A stretch of DNA of 64,000 nucleotides. Source: Coturnix japonica (lineage: Eukaryota; Chordata; Aves; Galliformes; Phasianidae). The notes under the pieces were generated by a model that was not told the DNA's origin, ran no database searches, and was given only the letters and a program-made list of their open reading frames with translations. Both the position numbers and the translations under genes were made by a program. How positions within the stretch are numbered: position 1 is the stretch's first letter; each line of letters begins with the position of its first letter. Location of the stretch: positions 4,712,001 through 4,776,000 of the forward strand of contig NC_029536.1 of assembly GCF_001577835.2 (NCBI RefSeq), written 5' to 3'. Positions 1 through 13,100 of this stretch are shown piece by piece.

Positions 1-495
1 TTAAATTACTACTTAGCGTTCTCTTATATGGCAAGCATAAACAGTTCAAATAAAGTACAACCTCTGCATAACGAGGAAACAAATCTCACCAATTTAGCAT
101 TTAAGAAAAAGAAATTCAATTATTTTTCCATTTTGTGGACCTGGTTTATCCTGTTCTCCCCAGTCAACACTGATAAGTGTGACTACATCAGAACTAAAAC
201 ACAAGACCACATGTAATATTCGTTTCCCAGGTCTTAGCACCAATAACTCTTATGCTTAGCAAGTCCCCCCACCACATACAAAACTTCCTAAAACCTTTCA
301 ACAATTAAACCATCCCTCACATCTGTATCTGCTTACTGATAATTCCCCATTATATAGAATTTTAAACGTTAAAAAAAAAAACAACATTAGAAATCCACTT
401 TTTTTTTTACTATCTATTGGTGTCTTCACAACTATGATCCCATGAGTTCCAAATATAAGTGTGTCAAAGTGCATCTTGCAACCTGATCCCTTCAC

Positions 496-1104
496 CTGTG
501 TCTGAGTTTCCCTCTGGCTTCAAACTCAAATGGAACTTCTTGCCCTGTGATAACTTCTTTCCACTCACTGACATTATGGGCATCATCCAGCAACGTTCCA
601 TTTTCCTCAGGAACAACTCCTGGACTCCCACTGTGAGACAGTGCAGCCCTGTACAGAGAATCACATCATGACTTGGAATCCCCAGCACATCCCAGCCATG
701 TAAATAGAACCATACCCTTTGGGCCCCCAACACATGAAAGATGTGGAACTGTTGGAGTGGAGCCACGAGAGCTGGAGCATCTCTGCTATAAAGAAAAGTT
801 GTGGGACTTGGGCTGGATTAGCTTTTTGTTTTCTAAAGTAGTGTTAATATCTCAGTGACAAAGGAAAGGCTCCTGACTAAGAAAGACTGAGAGTTGTTTA
901 AGATCCCTGCAAGAAAACAAAAGAACTGAGGACAATTGGGTTTGGCTGACATCCCAGAGAAATCAGACAGGTATTGCCGAAGAGATCCCACTTCTTACCG
1001 GGTAGGTGTTGTAGTTAGGGTAGCAAACCACAGAGTGCATCCAGTATGGTTTCTCAGAGCAAAGGGCACAAATGGTTGTCTACGTTTTGCGGCCTTCATT
1101 TCAG
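496..1104 (-). CDS. VPS13D: Last two VPS13D exons visible in the window
   Basis: Exon 999-1104 encodes [20 protein letters not shown], and exon 496-648 encodes a block ending [14 protein letters not shown]. They correspond to about residues 2876-2961, at the approach to the adaptor-binding domain. The phases agree: a CG|G arginine codon is split between them. Positions 1-495 show no further exon, so the next one should lie beyond the left edge. Confidence 0.93.
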
Positions 1105-4100
1105 CTGTAAGACAGAACAAAGACTTGTCTAAATGCTTATGAAAGAAATATCCATAGAAGGACACAATGTTTGGCGTTTCTCAAGGATGCATTACTAACA
1201 AGCACCCAAGTGTTACTCTCCTCTTCTGTGCTGCTGCTGTACATCATGTCTGTGAAAATACTTACTGTGTTTGGACAGGAAAAAAAAGCCCCTGCCAAAT
1301 CCCAGCAACTACTTAGGAGGGAAGATAAATGGCTGCTCCCTAAACACATTCATCTTTCTGTATGAGAGCTGACAGAAGGCAGACATGTTAAATCAGCCGC
1401 TCAAAGACAGGAATTAAACATCTCACAGAATTCCTATCCAAAGGATGACTTACATTAAGTTCCACTATATCATGTTGTGAGAACCACTGCAGCCATGCAT
1501 GCGACCAAGGAGAAATGAAGCACAAGTGTAAAAAGGCAGGAGAGGGGGGAGCAGGTGGGGAGGTGTTTGTAAAGGAGGTACTGACGATTGCATGTAGCTT
1601 TCTCCTAAATGAAGGACAAGAAACAGCTCAATTCCTCACGGTGCTGATGTAGATGTGAATCTGATAACTCTACATCTCCCAGAGGAAATCCTTTTTAATT
1701 CAAAAGTACAAAAATTGAATCCTTTAAAATGAAAACATCGGGGTTTTTTTGCTGAATGCAACTTAAAAATATATTTTTGGTGCAGAGTTTGACTTTGTAT
1801 CATTTTCTGCCTACCTCAGGTCCTACAAAATCACAGAGCAGGAGCCAGATGAACTTTACTCTGCTATTTAATTGCCTGGCTACTCTTTTTGAGTGAACAG
1901 TAATTTTTGGGACCGTAGCCTGATTTTCAAAAGAAAACATAATATTAAGTTGCATCTTGAGACCAGCACCGGAAAATAAAGGATTTAACATAAAAAGGAG
2001 CTTTTCATAATTCACTGTTTCGTTTGTTGCTGTGCCCACTAAACGCTGAGCAATAAATGCTTCTTTCCCACAAAAATAAAATATCTTCCTGACAAATACC
2101 TCAAAAAATGGATATTGTGTAGCCAACAAATTCATACAGCCTTTCTCAAAGAGTCTTCCCACAAAGGAACAGCTGTACTCCTCCCTTCTCTGCTGAAGAG
2201 CTCAGAGAAGACCTTAAGGTGATAGATGGGATGAAATTCTATAAAAACACTTGGGTTTTTTTTCCTTTTAAAATATAGAGATTATTCTACTGGCAAGTCA
2301 CACACACACCACAGTATTTACGGTACAGACCTCCAAAAAAGAAAAATAAAAGCTTTTAATCTCGCTGTGCTGTACAGTACCTCTAGCATAGATCTGATGC
2401 TCTAGGTTAGTCAAACTGGCTGTACTCCTAGTTCTAAGGTAGACAAGAGGAAGGCCTGGCAGACAGGAAAGACAAAGTTAGCAGGTAAGCAAAACCACAT
2501 AAATATAGGTAGACTCTTCCCCATCACACAGCAGGAAGGCAGGAACAGCTGGCAGCATGCAAACACTGTATGATCTCCATCCATTTGCTCATCTGAGATT
2601 GGTATTTGAGTTATTAAAACTTCTTCCAGAATTAATCCTAAGAGAATATGAAAGAGCTGCCCCATCTCACATGCTCTTACTCACAGAGCTGCTCTGTAAG
2701 CGTGATTAAAAAAGGAAGCAGAACTTGCAGTGCCAAGTTCTCACTCAAAGAGAAGCAGTGAAAAAGACTTGATATTAAAGAATGGAACACAACTGAACAG
2801 AAAATGGAACCCTTAATGTTTTGGCCAGATAACCTCTAACGATTCACTGCATGCTATGAAGGCCAAATACTCATGTTTGTAATACATTAAACAAATGACT
2901 GTGTATGTCAGGATTGTTTCAAATAAAGGAAGATTAATTAACATCATACTCTGTCCAAAACATGGTGAATCCTCTGAAGAGCCCATCCACTCCTCAGAAC
3001 TGATTGCATTTACTTCTTTGTCCTGTTTACAGTAATCTTCCATCCACGACTGCTTGGTGCTTGCATACTGTTCTAGAGGAATAAAGCACACAAAGTAAAT
3101 GTCTGCGAAACGGCCTAAAGAAGAGCAGTTAAAAAGTAGTTTAAATTCATAAGCCTAAACCTGCTTTGCTTTAATGGGAATGGTTTTATTTCACTGCTTT
3201 TCCTATGACCCACTTACATAATTTAAAGATATAACAGCTCATGAAATCACAGCGCTGTCTTCAAAAACAAATGTTTATATTCTTAAGGGACTTCTCTGTT
3301 TTTAAACTTGCAGTAGAATCCCCATTTTTCAAGACACTCCAGGGGCAACATAGGAGGTCCCACTGAGAAGGCAATTAATCTCAAGATGTTTTTGTGTCAG
3401 AAGCAGTTTCCATTTTTCTTTTCTTTTTAAGAGGTATACATCTATTCCTCCATAAATATGAAGACACCAATTAAGTGCTCTGGAACAGCATTAATCAAAC
3501 CATTCTGCTATTGTTGCTAGTAGTAAAAAGCATCACTGGAACTCTAAGGAATTGCTGATGACTGTCTTTTCCTCCTTCCCTCTTTCTAACAACCTCACAG
3601 ACCTTGTTGGAGAAACAAATGAATATTGAAGGAACAACAAAGGCTCTTCTATCTCAACTGAAGGCTCAGCCCTCTGCACTTACCTTGACCATGAAATTAT
3701 ACAGATTTGCACACAGAAGTCATAATATTTCTGGCAATGTACACAGCCTCACAACACAGAAATGTCCATAAATTCCAAGTTAATGATGAACAAAATATAT
3801 AAGCTTCCTGAGGTGGGAATTGAAAACTCCAGTTCCCAGGGACTGAAGAAATAAGCAGCTCCCCCCTGCGCCTGTCAATGCACTGAAAACTGATGAGCCT
3901 AACAAAACAGTTTTAAGTACTGTATGTATGGAAGGCTTTAGATGAAAGCCTGTTTCTGATTACAGAGAAATTTCAAGAAACATATGAATTTGATACAATT
4001 CATACGACCAACAAAAGAATTCCTACTAACTTCTAAAGTACGTAGCTCGTGTCTTTACACTTTCACAGTATCTGATAAAATACAGGCTGCCTAAATGCAC

Positions 4101-7100
4101 ACCTGTGTGTAATATTATCTCAAGTATCTGGGGACTCGTGCCAAATCTCCCTCCCTCCATCCATGGCACACCAGCAAGGTTCAATGAGAACCACCTATCG
4201 TTTTAGTAAAGTGAAAACCAAGACTATATGCTCTCAGGGAATATTTCCACATACCTAAGAAGACAGAGGTAATGTTTACATCCAAACGGTGTTTGGCCTT
4301 TACTTCCAGCTTCAATCGGGAAGGGTGGAGGCGGCTTGAAGCGTGCTGCTGCCAAGAAACTGAGCATGGCCACGGCTCAATAAATGGCTCCCAGCCTGAG
4401 AACAAACCCAACACATCACATGTATTACATGTTTGAAGGCCACACGAAATGCTGTTTACCTACTTAAGAGTTTAAAAATACAACCTCAATAATGAGGTCC
4501 CTCAACAAAACTCCCAGTATTTTACCTGAAAGCTCACGGTTATAATAATCTCCAGAGAGGGTAAATTGAGCACAGCCTTCAGGGTTGGCCCTCAAATGCT
4601 GGAGAAAATTCAAACCTGCCAGAAAAGTGAACAATTATGTGAAACAAGTGTGATCAAGTTTCTACTACGGTGTTAACAAGCAATGAGTGGAAAGCTTTGC
4701 CATATACATATGACATATATGCACATATATATATATAATAAATGCAACTCATTTTGCAAAACAGGTACTCACGTGAGAACGTTAGCTCAGCAAGGGGAAC
4801 ATCACAGTCCATGCAGTCATCAATAAAGCAGATGCATATACTTTCTGCTTTAATTTCCACCCCCGAGATGAACTGAAAAGGCACAATCCCTTGGCTATCA
4901 CGACCAGAGGAAGTGAGGGAAACTGATTTCAAAGGTTCAGCATTCTTAAACAGCCAACTCGCTGCTTTTTTCAAGTCACCTTAAATAAAACCAAACATTC
5001 AAAACAAGGATGTTTTGTTTAAAAAGTAGATGATGATGCGAAAACTACACGGATTAACAAATTGACTACCTCTCCCTTAAAATGCATAGCAAAACACAAT
5101 CAGTACCCTGAATGTGCTCTATTCAAACACACATGTGGAAAGATTACAAATACAATGGTGTTTTCTATGAATAAAGACTGTATCTGATGTTTGCAAATTG
5201 AGTTAATGTAACATTAATCTTTATTAATGCTATGAAAACCTATAAATAAGGTGGGAAACAAGACAGCACCTATGAGAATGAATCTCATAAGTGAAGTGAA
5301 ATACACCATTTAAAAGGATGGGATGAAAATACTTGCTATCAGGAAGAACCCCAAAGGCCAACACTAAATACCTGAGCTTACCTTGGCAGCACAGAAGAGC
5401 TTTGCGACAGTCTTCCATGCTGAATCCCAAGTCCTGAAGGCGAGCCAGCTGTACCTCTGCAATTGAACATTCAGCCTATTATAAATCCTTGACAGCTATC
5501 TACTTGCTTTTATTTCTACAATAAAATACACCTGAATGAAAAAATGGGCTTTATTTCATTTAAGCTGGAGAAAAAGCTTAAGATTCAGGGCTGCTTTCAA
5601 AAAGAAAAAGAAGCGTGTGCCAAAACATCAAATCACCAAAGCAGAACAATATGTTGCAGTGGTTACAACAGTTAAAAACCTACCAAGAACAGGATCCAAC
5701 GCACGTTTGGGTGTCTCTCTGTTTTCACTTGTCAAAGAAGAAGACTCAGCCACTAGTGATGAACTGGGGTTAGCAGTACTCTCAGCAACTGAAGCACTTG
5801 AGTCAGGCATAGCTGCACTCGTCTGCTGAGGAATTGATTTAGCAATTGCTAAGAACAGTTGGACATCATTGTAGGACAGTCGAATATCCAGTGCTTGCAG
5901 TTGAATCTAATGGAAAAACAAAAGAATGATTCAGTTACCTTAGCCTGGTCTGGTGGCTGGCAACCCTGCCCACAGCACAGGGGTGGAACCTAAATGATCT
6001 CTAAGGTCCTTTTCAACCCAGGCCATTCTGGGATATGATTCTATGATTTCCTATGCATTCTTCTTGTATACCTTGACTAATAACAAATATTTGCATAGAA
6101 TCACAGAATGGCCTGGGTTGGAAGGGACCTCAAGGACCATCAAGCTCCAACCCCCCTGCTGCAGGCAGGGCCACCAACCTCCGTATCTAATACCAGACCA
6201 AGCTGCCCAGGGCCCCATCCAACCTGGCCTTGAACACCTCCAGGGATGGGCCATTTACAGTCTCTTTGAGCAGCAAAAGGTAAGACAAAATTTAATACTA
6301 ACATATGCTGAAGATGCTTTATAGTTCCAGTACTAAATTATCATGTTTCTGTTATTACCTTCTTACTATCTAAAGCAAAAACTGTAAGTGGGGGGAAAGT
6401 ATTTTGCTTCAGTGAAATGGGAAAAAGAAACTCCTAAATATTTCCCCCCCCCACAACAATAAACACTAATGATTAGATACATAAAACAATTACTTCTTTT
6501 AGTTATTAGCACCTGCCTAATATGTCTACATTATATGCCCACCATTTTTTCCCCTCAATATTATATTCTATAAGAGATCCCAGACATCATTTGTTCCTTG
6601 CCACTAACAGCACTTTCTGCATGGCCATGTCTTTGCCCTTTCCTCTTCAGTAAAATCTGTTCTTCCATTCTTACTGAAACTACTCACTGGATTCTCTTGC
6701 ACAAGAAACCTGTACAAGTCAGTAACACATTACTGTGTTCTGCACTGCATTCAGCCTCATTCAGCCCTTCAACTTTACCTCTAGAATAGGAGGGAAATCT
6801 TCACTATTGAAAGCATCCAACAGTCCTGAACCACTCGGGTAGGAAGCATTGCCAACAAGTTCCACCTGAATTTGGACTGGATCAATAATGGACAGTGCAG
6901 TCTCTTGTTCGTTTCCTAACCGGCATGAAAATACCTAAAAGTTAAAAATTGGGTAAAAAAATACAGAAATTATGATCTGAAAGTGCAAGCTAACATACTT
7001 GGGCTTTGAAATCAAAGACTGACTCTCAACCACAAAAAGTATATGAACGATAGCCAGACTGTTCTCAACAGACAACAGCAATTCCTTTGTGAACTCTAAG

Positions 7101-10100
7101 AGCAGATCCAAAAGCTTTCCAGACAATTTATTCCAATGACCTGCAATGCTGTAAACTCAAGGAAAAAAAGATTCTGAAACTCAACCAACTATTTACTTCT
7201 GGGCTTAATTCCACTACTCCCACCACAGACATGGAAAGCGCTTCGTTCTTTGGTCTACAAAAGCCATTTATCACACCTCTTCCCAGCCTTCTTTTTCTAG
7301 ATGGAATAAATTCTTTTAGGCTTTGCTGATATATTATGCCAGATATATTTTATACTCCACAGCACTCAGTGTTCTCATTGCACTCCTATGTTGTTAAGAG
7401 CTTCTTTAAGTCAGTTCTCCAAACCTGGCCACAGCTCTGCAGCTGTGGTCTGACATTGCTGAGCAGGATTCAAGGATCACTTAACATGCTCCAAATTCCT
7501 TTTCACATATATTCCAACGACATGATACTGCTTATTCTCTGCAAATCAGTCATGATCTCAGCCTACAGGCCTTTATTGGACTTGTTGACTCCTGCCTACC
7601 TAGCCAAGCCCCAGCTTTCAACTAATTTGCCAGTTCATGTATGGAAGCTGAACAATATTCTTAAACGATAGTCAAGCATTTCAAGCACAGACAGTGTGAG
7701 CTCACTCTTAAAACTACTACAGAATAAGAGCACTTGATGGGAAATTAATATGCTTTAGATATTATCTACTGACTACTCCTGCTGTAAATGTACAACAAGT
7801 ATCCTCATAAATTCATCTAATTTGAGAGACTTTACAAAATGGAGTTTATCTCTACTTACCTCAACACCAAACAAACTACCAGAGAAGGGACGGTCCAACA
7901 ACTTGGGCTTGTAAGTGAGAACAGTGGTCCCCTTCAAAATAATTGCATTCGTATCAAAACAAGACATGTCCTCAACGACCACAAATTCAGTGCCTTAACA
8001 AAACAGATGAATAAACAATAAGAAAATCTTAAATACCGTTAAGATCTTCTAAAGCACTGTAATAAGGAACCCATTTACCTGTCACGTTGACCTTAACTTC
8101 CAGTTGTTTTTCTGTAGACACGTGTAGTGTTGAACGTTTTGTAACTACTCCACTTTTCACTGCTTTTGGAACTACACTCGTTTCACTGCTGTAAGTGCGT
8201 TGCCGGGAAGAAAGGGCATTTTCCCTCTTTTTGGTATCTCCCGGAGTATAGAGAAAGTCATGAACCAGTAACAACCAGTCAAATATTAAGAACACACGAA
8301 GATTGTTCAGTACTACTGTGAAACTGGAGGAATCCTTCGTAGACCTATTCAAAACAGAGAAGCATATTTATGAATGTCACATTTTGCCTGTATTTAAGTA
8401 AGAACTACATGGAACTTTGTGTGGATACAAAATTCAGAGTGGCTGGCTTTTAGAAGTATGTTTTTAAGCAGATTGAAATCCATGAAGTTGCTGTATATGC
8501 AGAAACTTAACATATCTTCATTGCAAGAAACAGCTTCTAAGCTGCAGCGATGCAAAAGATGAACTGAAAATTGATGGAACAAACTGTAAGAGCTCCTTTT
8601 ATGCTTTGCATAGTGCAAATTAATATCAATAATCTCAGTGCTTGCTTAATCAGACCTTTTATTATCATTGGTTTACATCTGTTTAGTAGCAAAGCTAACA
8701 CACTGTACATGAAATGTAACCCTGTCACCATGCCCCTGTGAAACATCAGATGCACAATGTGTTTTCTCTCACCCCAACAACATTTTGTAGCAGAGGAAGC
8801 TTCTCTGCAATGCAGAAATAAGGTTACTTCCCACCACAACTTCCAGCATCACATCACAGGTTAGGAAGGCTAAAACTGTCTGACTTCCTGATGCTGATTA
8901 CATTTGGTCATGCTACCTGGAAAATAATCTAAGTCCTTAAACTACATGAAACAATTTTCTATCCAACACAGTGCACACTATTAAACCTCTGAAGAAGAGT
9001 AATTCCTTTGTGAGAAGCGGGCTGCCTGTGCTGCTTCCAACAGCAAAACCTTTTAACCCTCCCTGGCTCTCCAGGGTATCTCCAAAAGGCACGAACCAGC
9101 AGAACAGAACTGCAGAGCTCAGCAATAGCTCCCATTTAGTGCCAAGGATGCTCTCACCAATAAAAACATAACACGTGCTTATGTGGCTAAAATCTGAAAG
9201 CAAAACACTTGGGAAGAAAATTCCATGAACCCATCACTCATAAAACAGATCAGTCTATGCTAAGCAAACCAGCCTCCCAACTAGGCAGATACTGGATCAA
9301 GGACCACAGGAAAACCCAGAACGTTTTTTATTGTTGCTGTTCATTTGCCTGTTTTAATAAATCCAGTGGCATTTTAGTTTTATTCAACTCGAAATCTTGA
9401 AGCCTTTCTCAAGGCAAACATCTTTTATAAGCACTTAAAGAGACCACAAATCCTCCAGATCTGTATGACTGATTCCTCTCCATGGCCTCAGACTTTAGAA
9501 CAAATACCTTCAAAGCCTTTTACAGTCCCCAGATTTTTCCTATGTTGCTGCAGCAGCTGCCTCAGGAAGTATCAAACTCATAAAGCAGCTGGAAAGCTGA
9601 GCTGGGCCAGTCAGTCTGATCGAACATGAACACAACACCTCTTGTTTTCTCACCTCATCCTCCTTTCTGTCAGTTACCATCTTGCAATGGTCTTTTATAT
9701 CAAGTTAAATATTGACACTGTTGTTCACATTCCCGTTTTCAAAACAAGAAATGGAACATTTATCCACTACCTGATGCTTTTCAGCATCTCTGGAAGTCGA
9801 GATGAGGAAGAACAACGTGGCATAGAACAGGGTAGGGAATGTAGAGACTGCTTTTGGAACAAAGTGCTATTTCTGATTTTATTTGATTCCCTCAGAAGGG
9901 GAAGTGTGACACCTACTGGAAAAAAGCTTTTGCACAGCATGTATTAATGCATAGAAGCATACGAACAAGCAAATACAGCTTTAAGCAGCTGTATTTCAAA
10001 CAGGCCACAACTTGGTCAAAACATTACAAAAAGCCCACAACAACAATTAAATCATACAACTACCAACCTGTAATGCAATTCAATCTGGATTTCTCCTGGA

Positions 10101-13100
10101 CTGCTAGTATTCTTTGATGACTGGAAGATGCAATTGAACACATTGGGCATGGCTGCTGTGGATTTCTGTCCAGCATAACGCGTGTCAAAAGCCATCATGG
10201 AATGGGAAACCAAATTTACAGACTTTGTTCTATTTGAAGAGCTTTCAAAAAGCAGTTTTGACTTCTTAAAATCAAATCTAGGAGAATAAAAAGAAGACAC
10301 TGAAGAATCTTGTAGCTAATTTATTTCTCCATGTCACTTAGCATAGAGGTGTGCATGTCATACTGCTCATCTCTTCCATTTATTTTTTTAAGATGACGAT
10401 AATCATCTCATGCCACAGAGATACAACTGCCCATTTGGGGACCAATTAAGAAATACTGTTTTATTACAGTATTAAATTGTCATTTCATGACTATGTTAAT
10501 TCCTGTCCTATAATGATGAATGAAGCATTTCAGATAATGTAGAAGAAAACTCATACCTGGCTAAGGAGCTGCACTCATCTTTTCCTTTTGGATCCATCAG
10601 TTCCAGACTCACATTAACCATGTCAACGAGGAAAGACATAGAAGTATATACTTCTCCACTCAAAACTGTCTGAAAGCATCAAACACCAACAGTCTTTTTA
10701 AGAACATCTGTTTAAGTTTCATTCTTGAACTAAATTTTGTTATTTAGGACAAACTCCATTTGATCTTTTAGCAAGGTCATAAATCATTAAGAACATCACA
10801 GACATGATGGGAAAGGTACCATCACACAGCACATGCTTACAGGGGAACCTCCAAATCTCTTCAGAAAGCTCTATTCCTATGGAAAAACCTTAAGCTTCTT
10901 AATGTTGTGATAGCGTGCTGCAATAGCAACTGAGCACAAACACCTCAGGCATAAAGAAACCTGAAGTACTGTTTTCATAGATTTAACATATTTCCTTTTC
11001 TTTTTTAGATTGAGCTAATCTAAAACCCTCGACTCTCAGCAGTACCTACTGATTAAAAAGTTCCACAATGTTCCTCTGTTCTTGTTTTTTTGTCTGTTTG
11101 TTTCTTTTTAAATTAATTAGTCCATATTACAAACTACAACAAACAAGCAGATGCTGTGCCCAGTCAGAACATGCAGCATTTCAGGGCAGAATTTCAACTG
11201 CATAAACCTGCAGGTCCTCTTACATGAATCCTTGGATCCTGCAGGTCGTAAGGTCGCATGAACTCCTCAATAGGCTCCCCAAGGTTGTTCTCCAGTAAGC
11301 CACGTATCAGTTTGTACTTAGTCAAATCCAGAGAGCAATGGACTGATGAGAGATTGCCATGTATCAATATGTCTGCAACTGCATGACTCAGCTCCCTACA
11401 GCAAAGAAAAGAAATGTGTTTTCAAGATACTGTAACACAGCAGGGAATGCTCTAAGACCCATGAGAAGGAACATAAAGCATCATGTCCAGGAATACAGTA
11501 TAAAAGGATCCCACATGGATCAACTCACTTGTCTAAGTTTCTCTCTACTTGCAACTTCAGCCTGAAAGGTTCTTTCAACAGGCTTCCTCCTGTCTGCCTC
11601 ACACAGTAGGATGGAAAGCTCAAGTCTGTACTTGTGTCTTCCACAGCCTTGGAATACTCTCTCGGGTATCTCTCTGCAGCAAATATGTCCATGTCCTGCA
11701 GATCAACCACAATGCAGTCTAAGAGGCAGATGTGATCCTCTGCAAGTGCACAGGAGATAACACATTAAACAAGAAAGAAAAAATAAAGCAAAAAGAAATA
11801 AAGAATCTTCAAAACTAATGTCACTTACCTAGAAAAAGACTTTTAGTTTCTCCTGGAAGTTATTCTGATATTTATTCACTCTCATCAATATCCATAACTA
11901 TCAGATACCAAGCTTGGGTAAAAGTGAACTTAACTATGAGTCCACAATACTCCTTACGTTCTTAATACTCATCTTTAAACATACCCAACATGCAGCAGTG
12001 TTCTTCCAGAAACTGAACTAAAATTCTCTAGCCCTTTAAGCTGCAAAATGCACACAAGCTAACACTCTTATGCCTAAGATCTTTAAACCAAGAACTTTGT
12101 ATTCTCCACTGGCACACAAGGTAAACGTGAAACAGCACTGCATTATTTTACTCAAGAAAAGAGGAACTAAATTGGGTTCCTACCGTTCATAACGTACCTG
12201 GGCTCTCAGGGTTTGGTACAATAGGTAATTTGGACTGTTGTCCTTGTGGCTTACTCAATGAATTGAGCTCACTTTTCAGTTTAGAAGCATTTCCCCCAGA
12301 TGGCTTTTTCATGAACAGTCCTTCCATCGCTACTTTAGATTCATCTGCACTCGTGGTTTTCTTCATGCTGTGCTTTGGGGTTCCCAAAGGAGATGAAAAC
12401 TGAACAGAATCCTGCTAATGAAAGCAATTCTATGATTAACAATAGATGTTCCCCTTTAAATACTAAGGGTCCAACACACTCAAGTCCGTGTCCAAAAAAT
12501 AAATGTTTTCTATGAATGACATTCTTAAACCACTGCAGAAAGATGGTCAAGCTTTTCTCCTACCACCTGAACAGATTAAAACAGATTAAAAAACAGATTA
12601 AAACAGATTAAGACCGTCAAGATATCAAATATTCCTGTAGAATAAAGATAGGAAAAATACTTTAAAAGCTGTTTGTCAGAATATCTTCAAGTGCTAAAAA
12701 CATATGCAGTGATTTCTGCAAGAGCACATCAGCAATCAGAGTAAGGAAGTAAACACTTCTGTACATTATAGTGTTTTTAAGGATATCAGCCATAATATCA
12801 AAACATGACCCAGAATTGTTCTGCAGGAGCTGAGTTTAAGATGTAAGAAAAATCCTTCTCCTTATTCTTAAAATGTCCAGAAGTGAAAAAAGCAAAGTTC
12901 AACAGCAACAGCTTGAAAATGTGAGCATTTAGCATGGCCCTATAAAACAAGACTGCAAAGGACATGCAAAGAGAAGACATGACATCATCTGTAAATCTAA
13001 GAGTTCAAGCAAACCCAGATTAACAGCTCCTCAAACACACACTAAACAGCACACAACAATAAATTCAACTCAAAATCTTATGGAATTCAGCAAATTCTTT

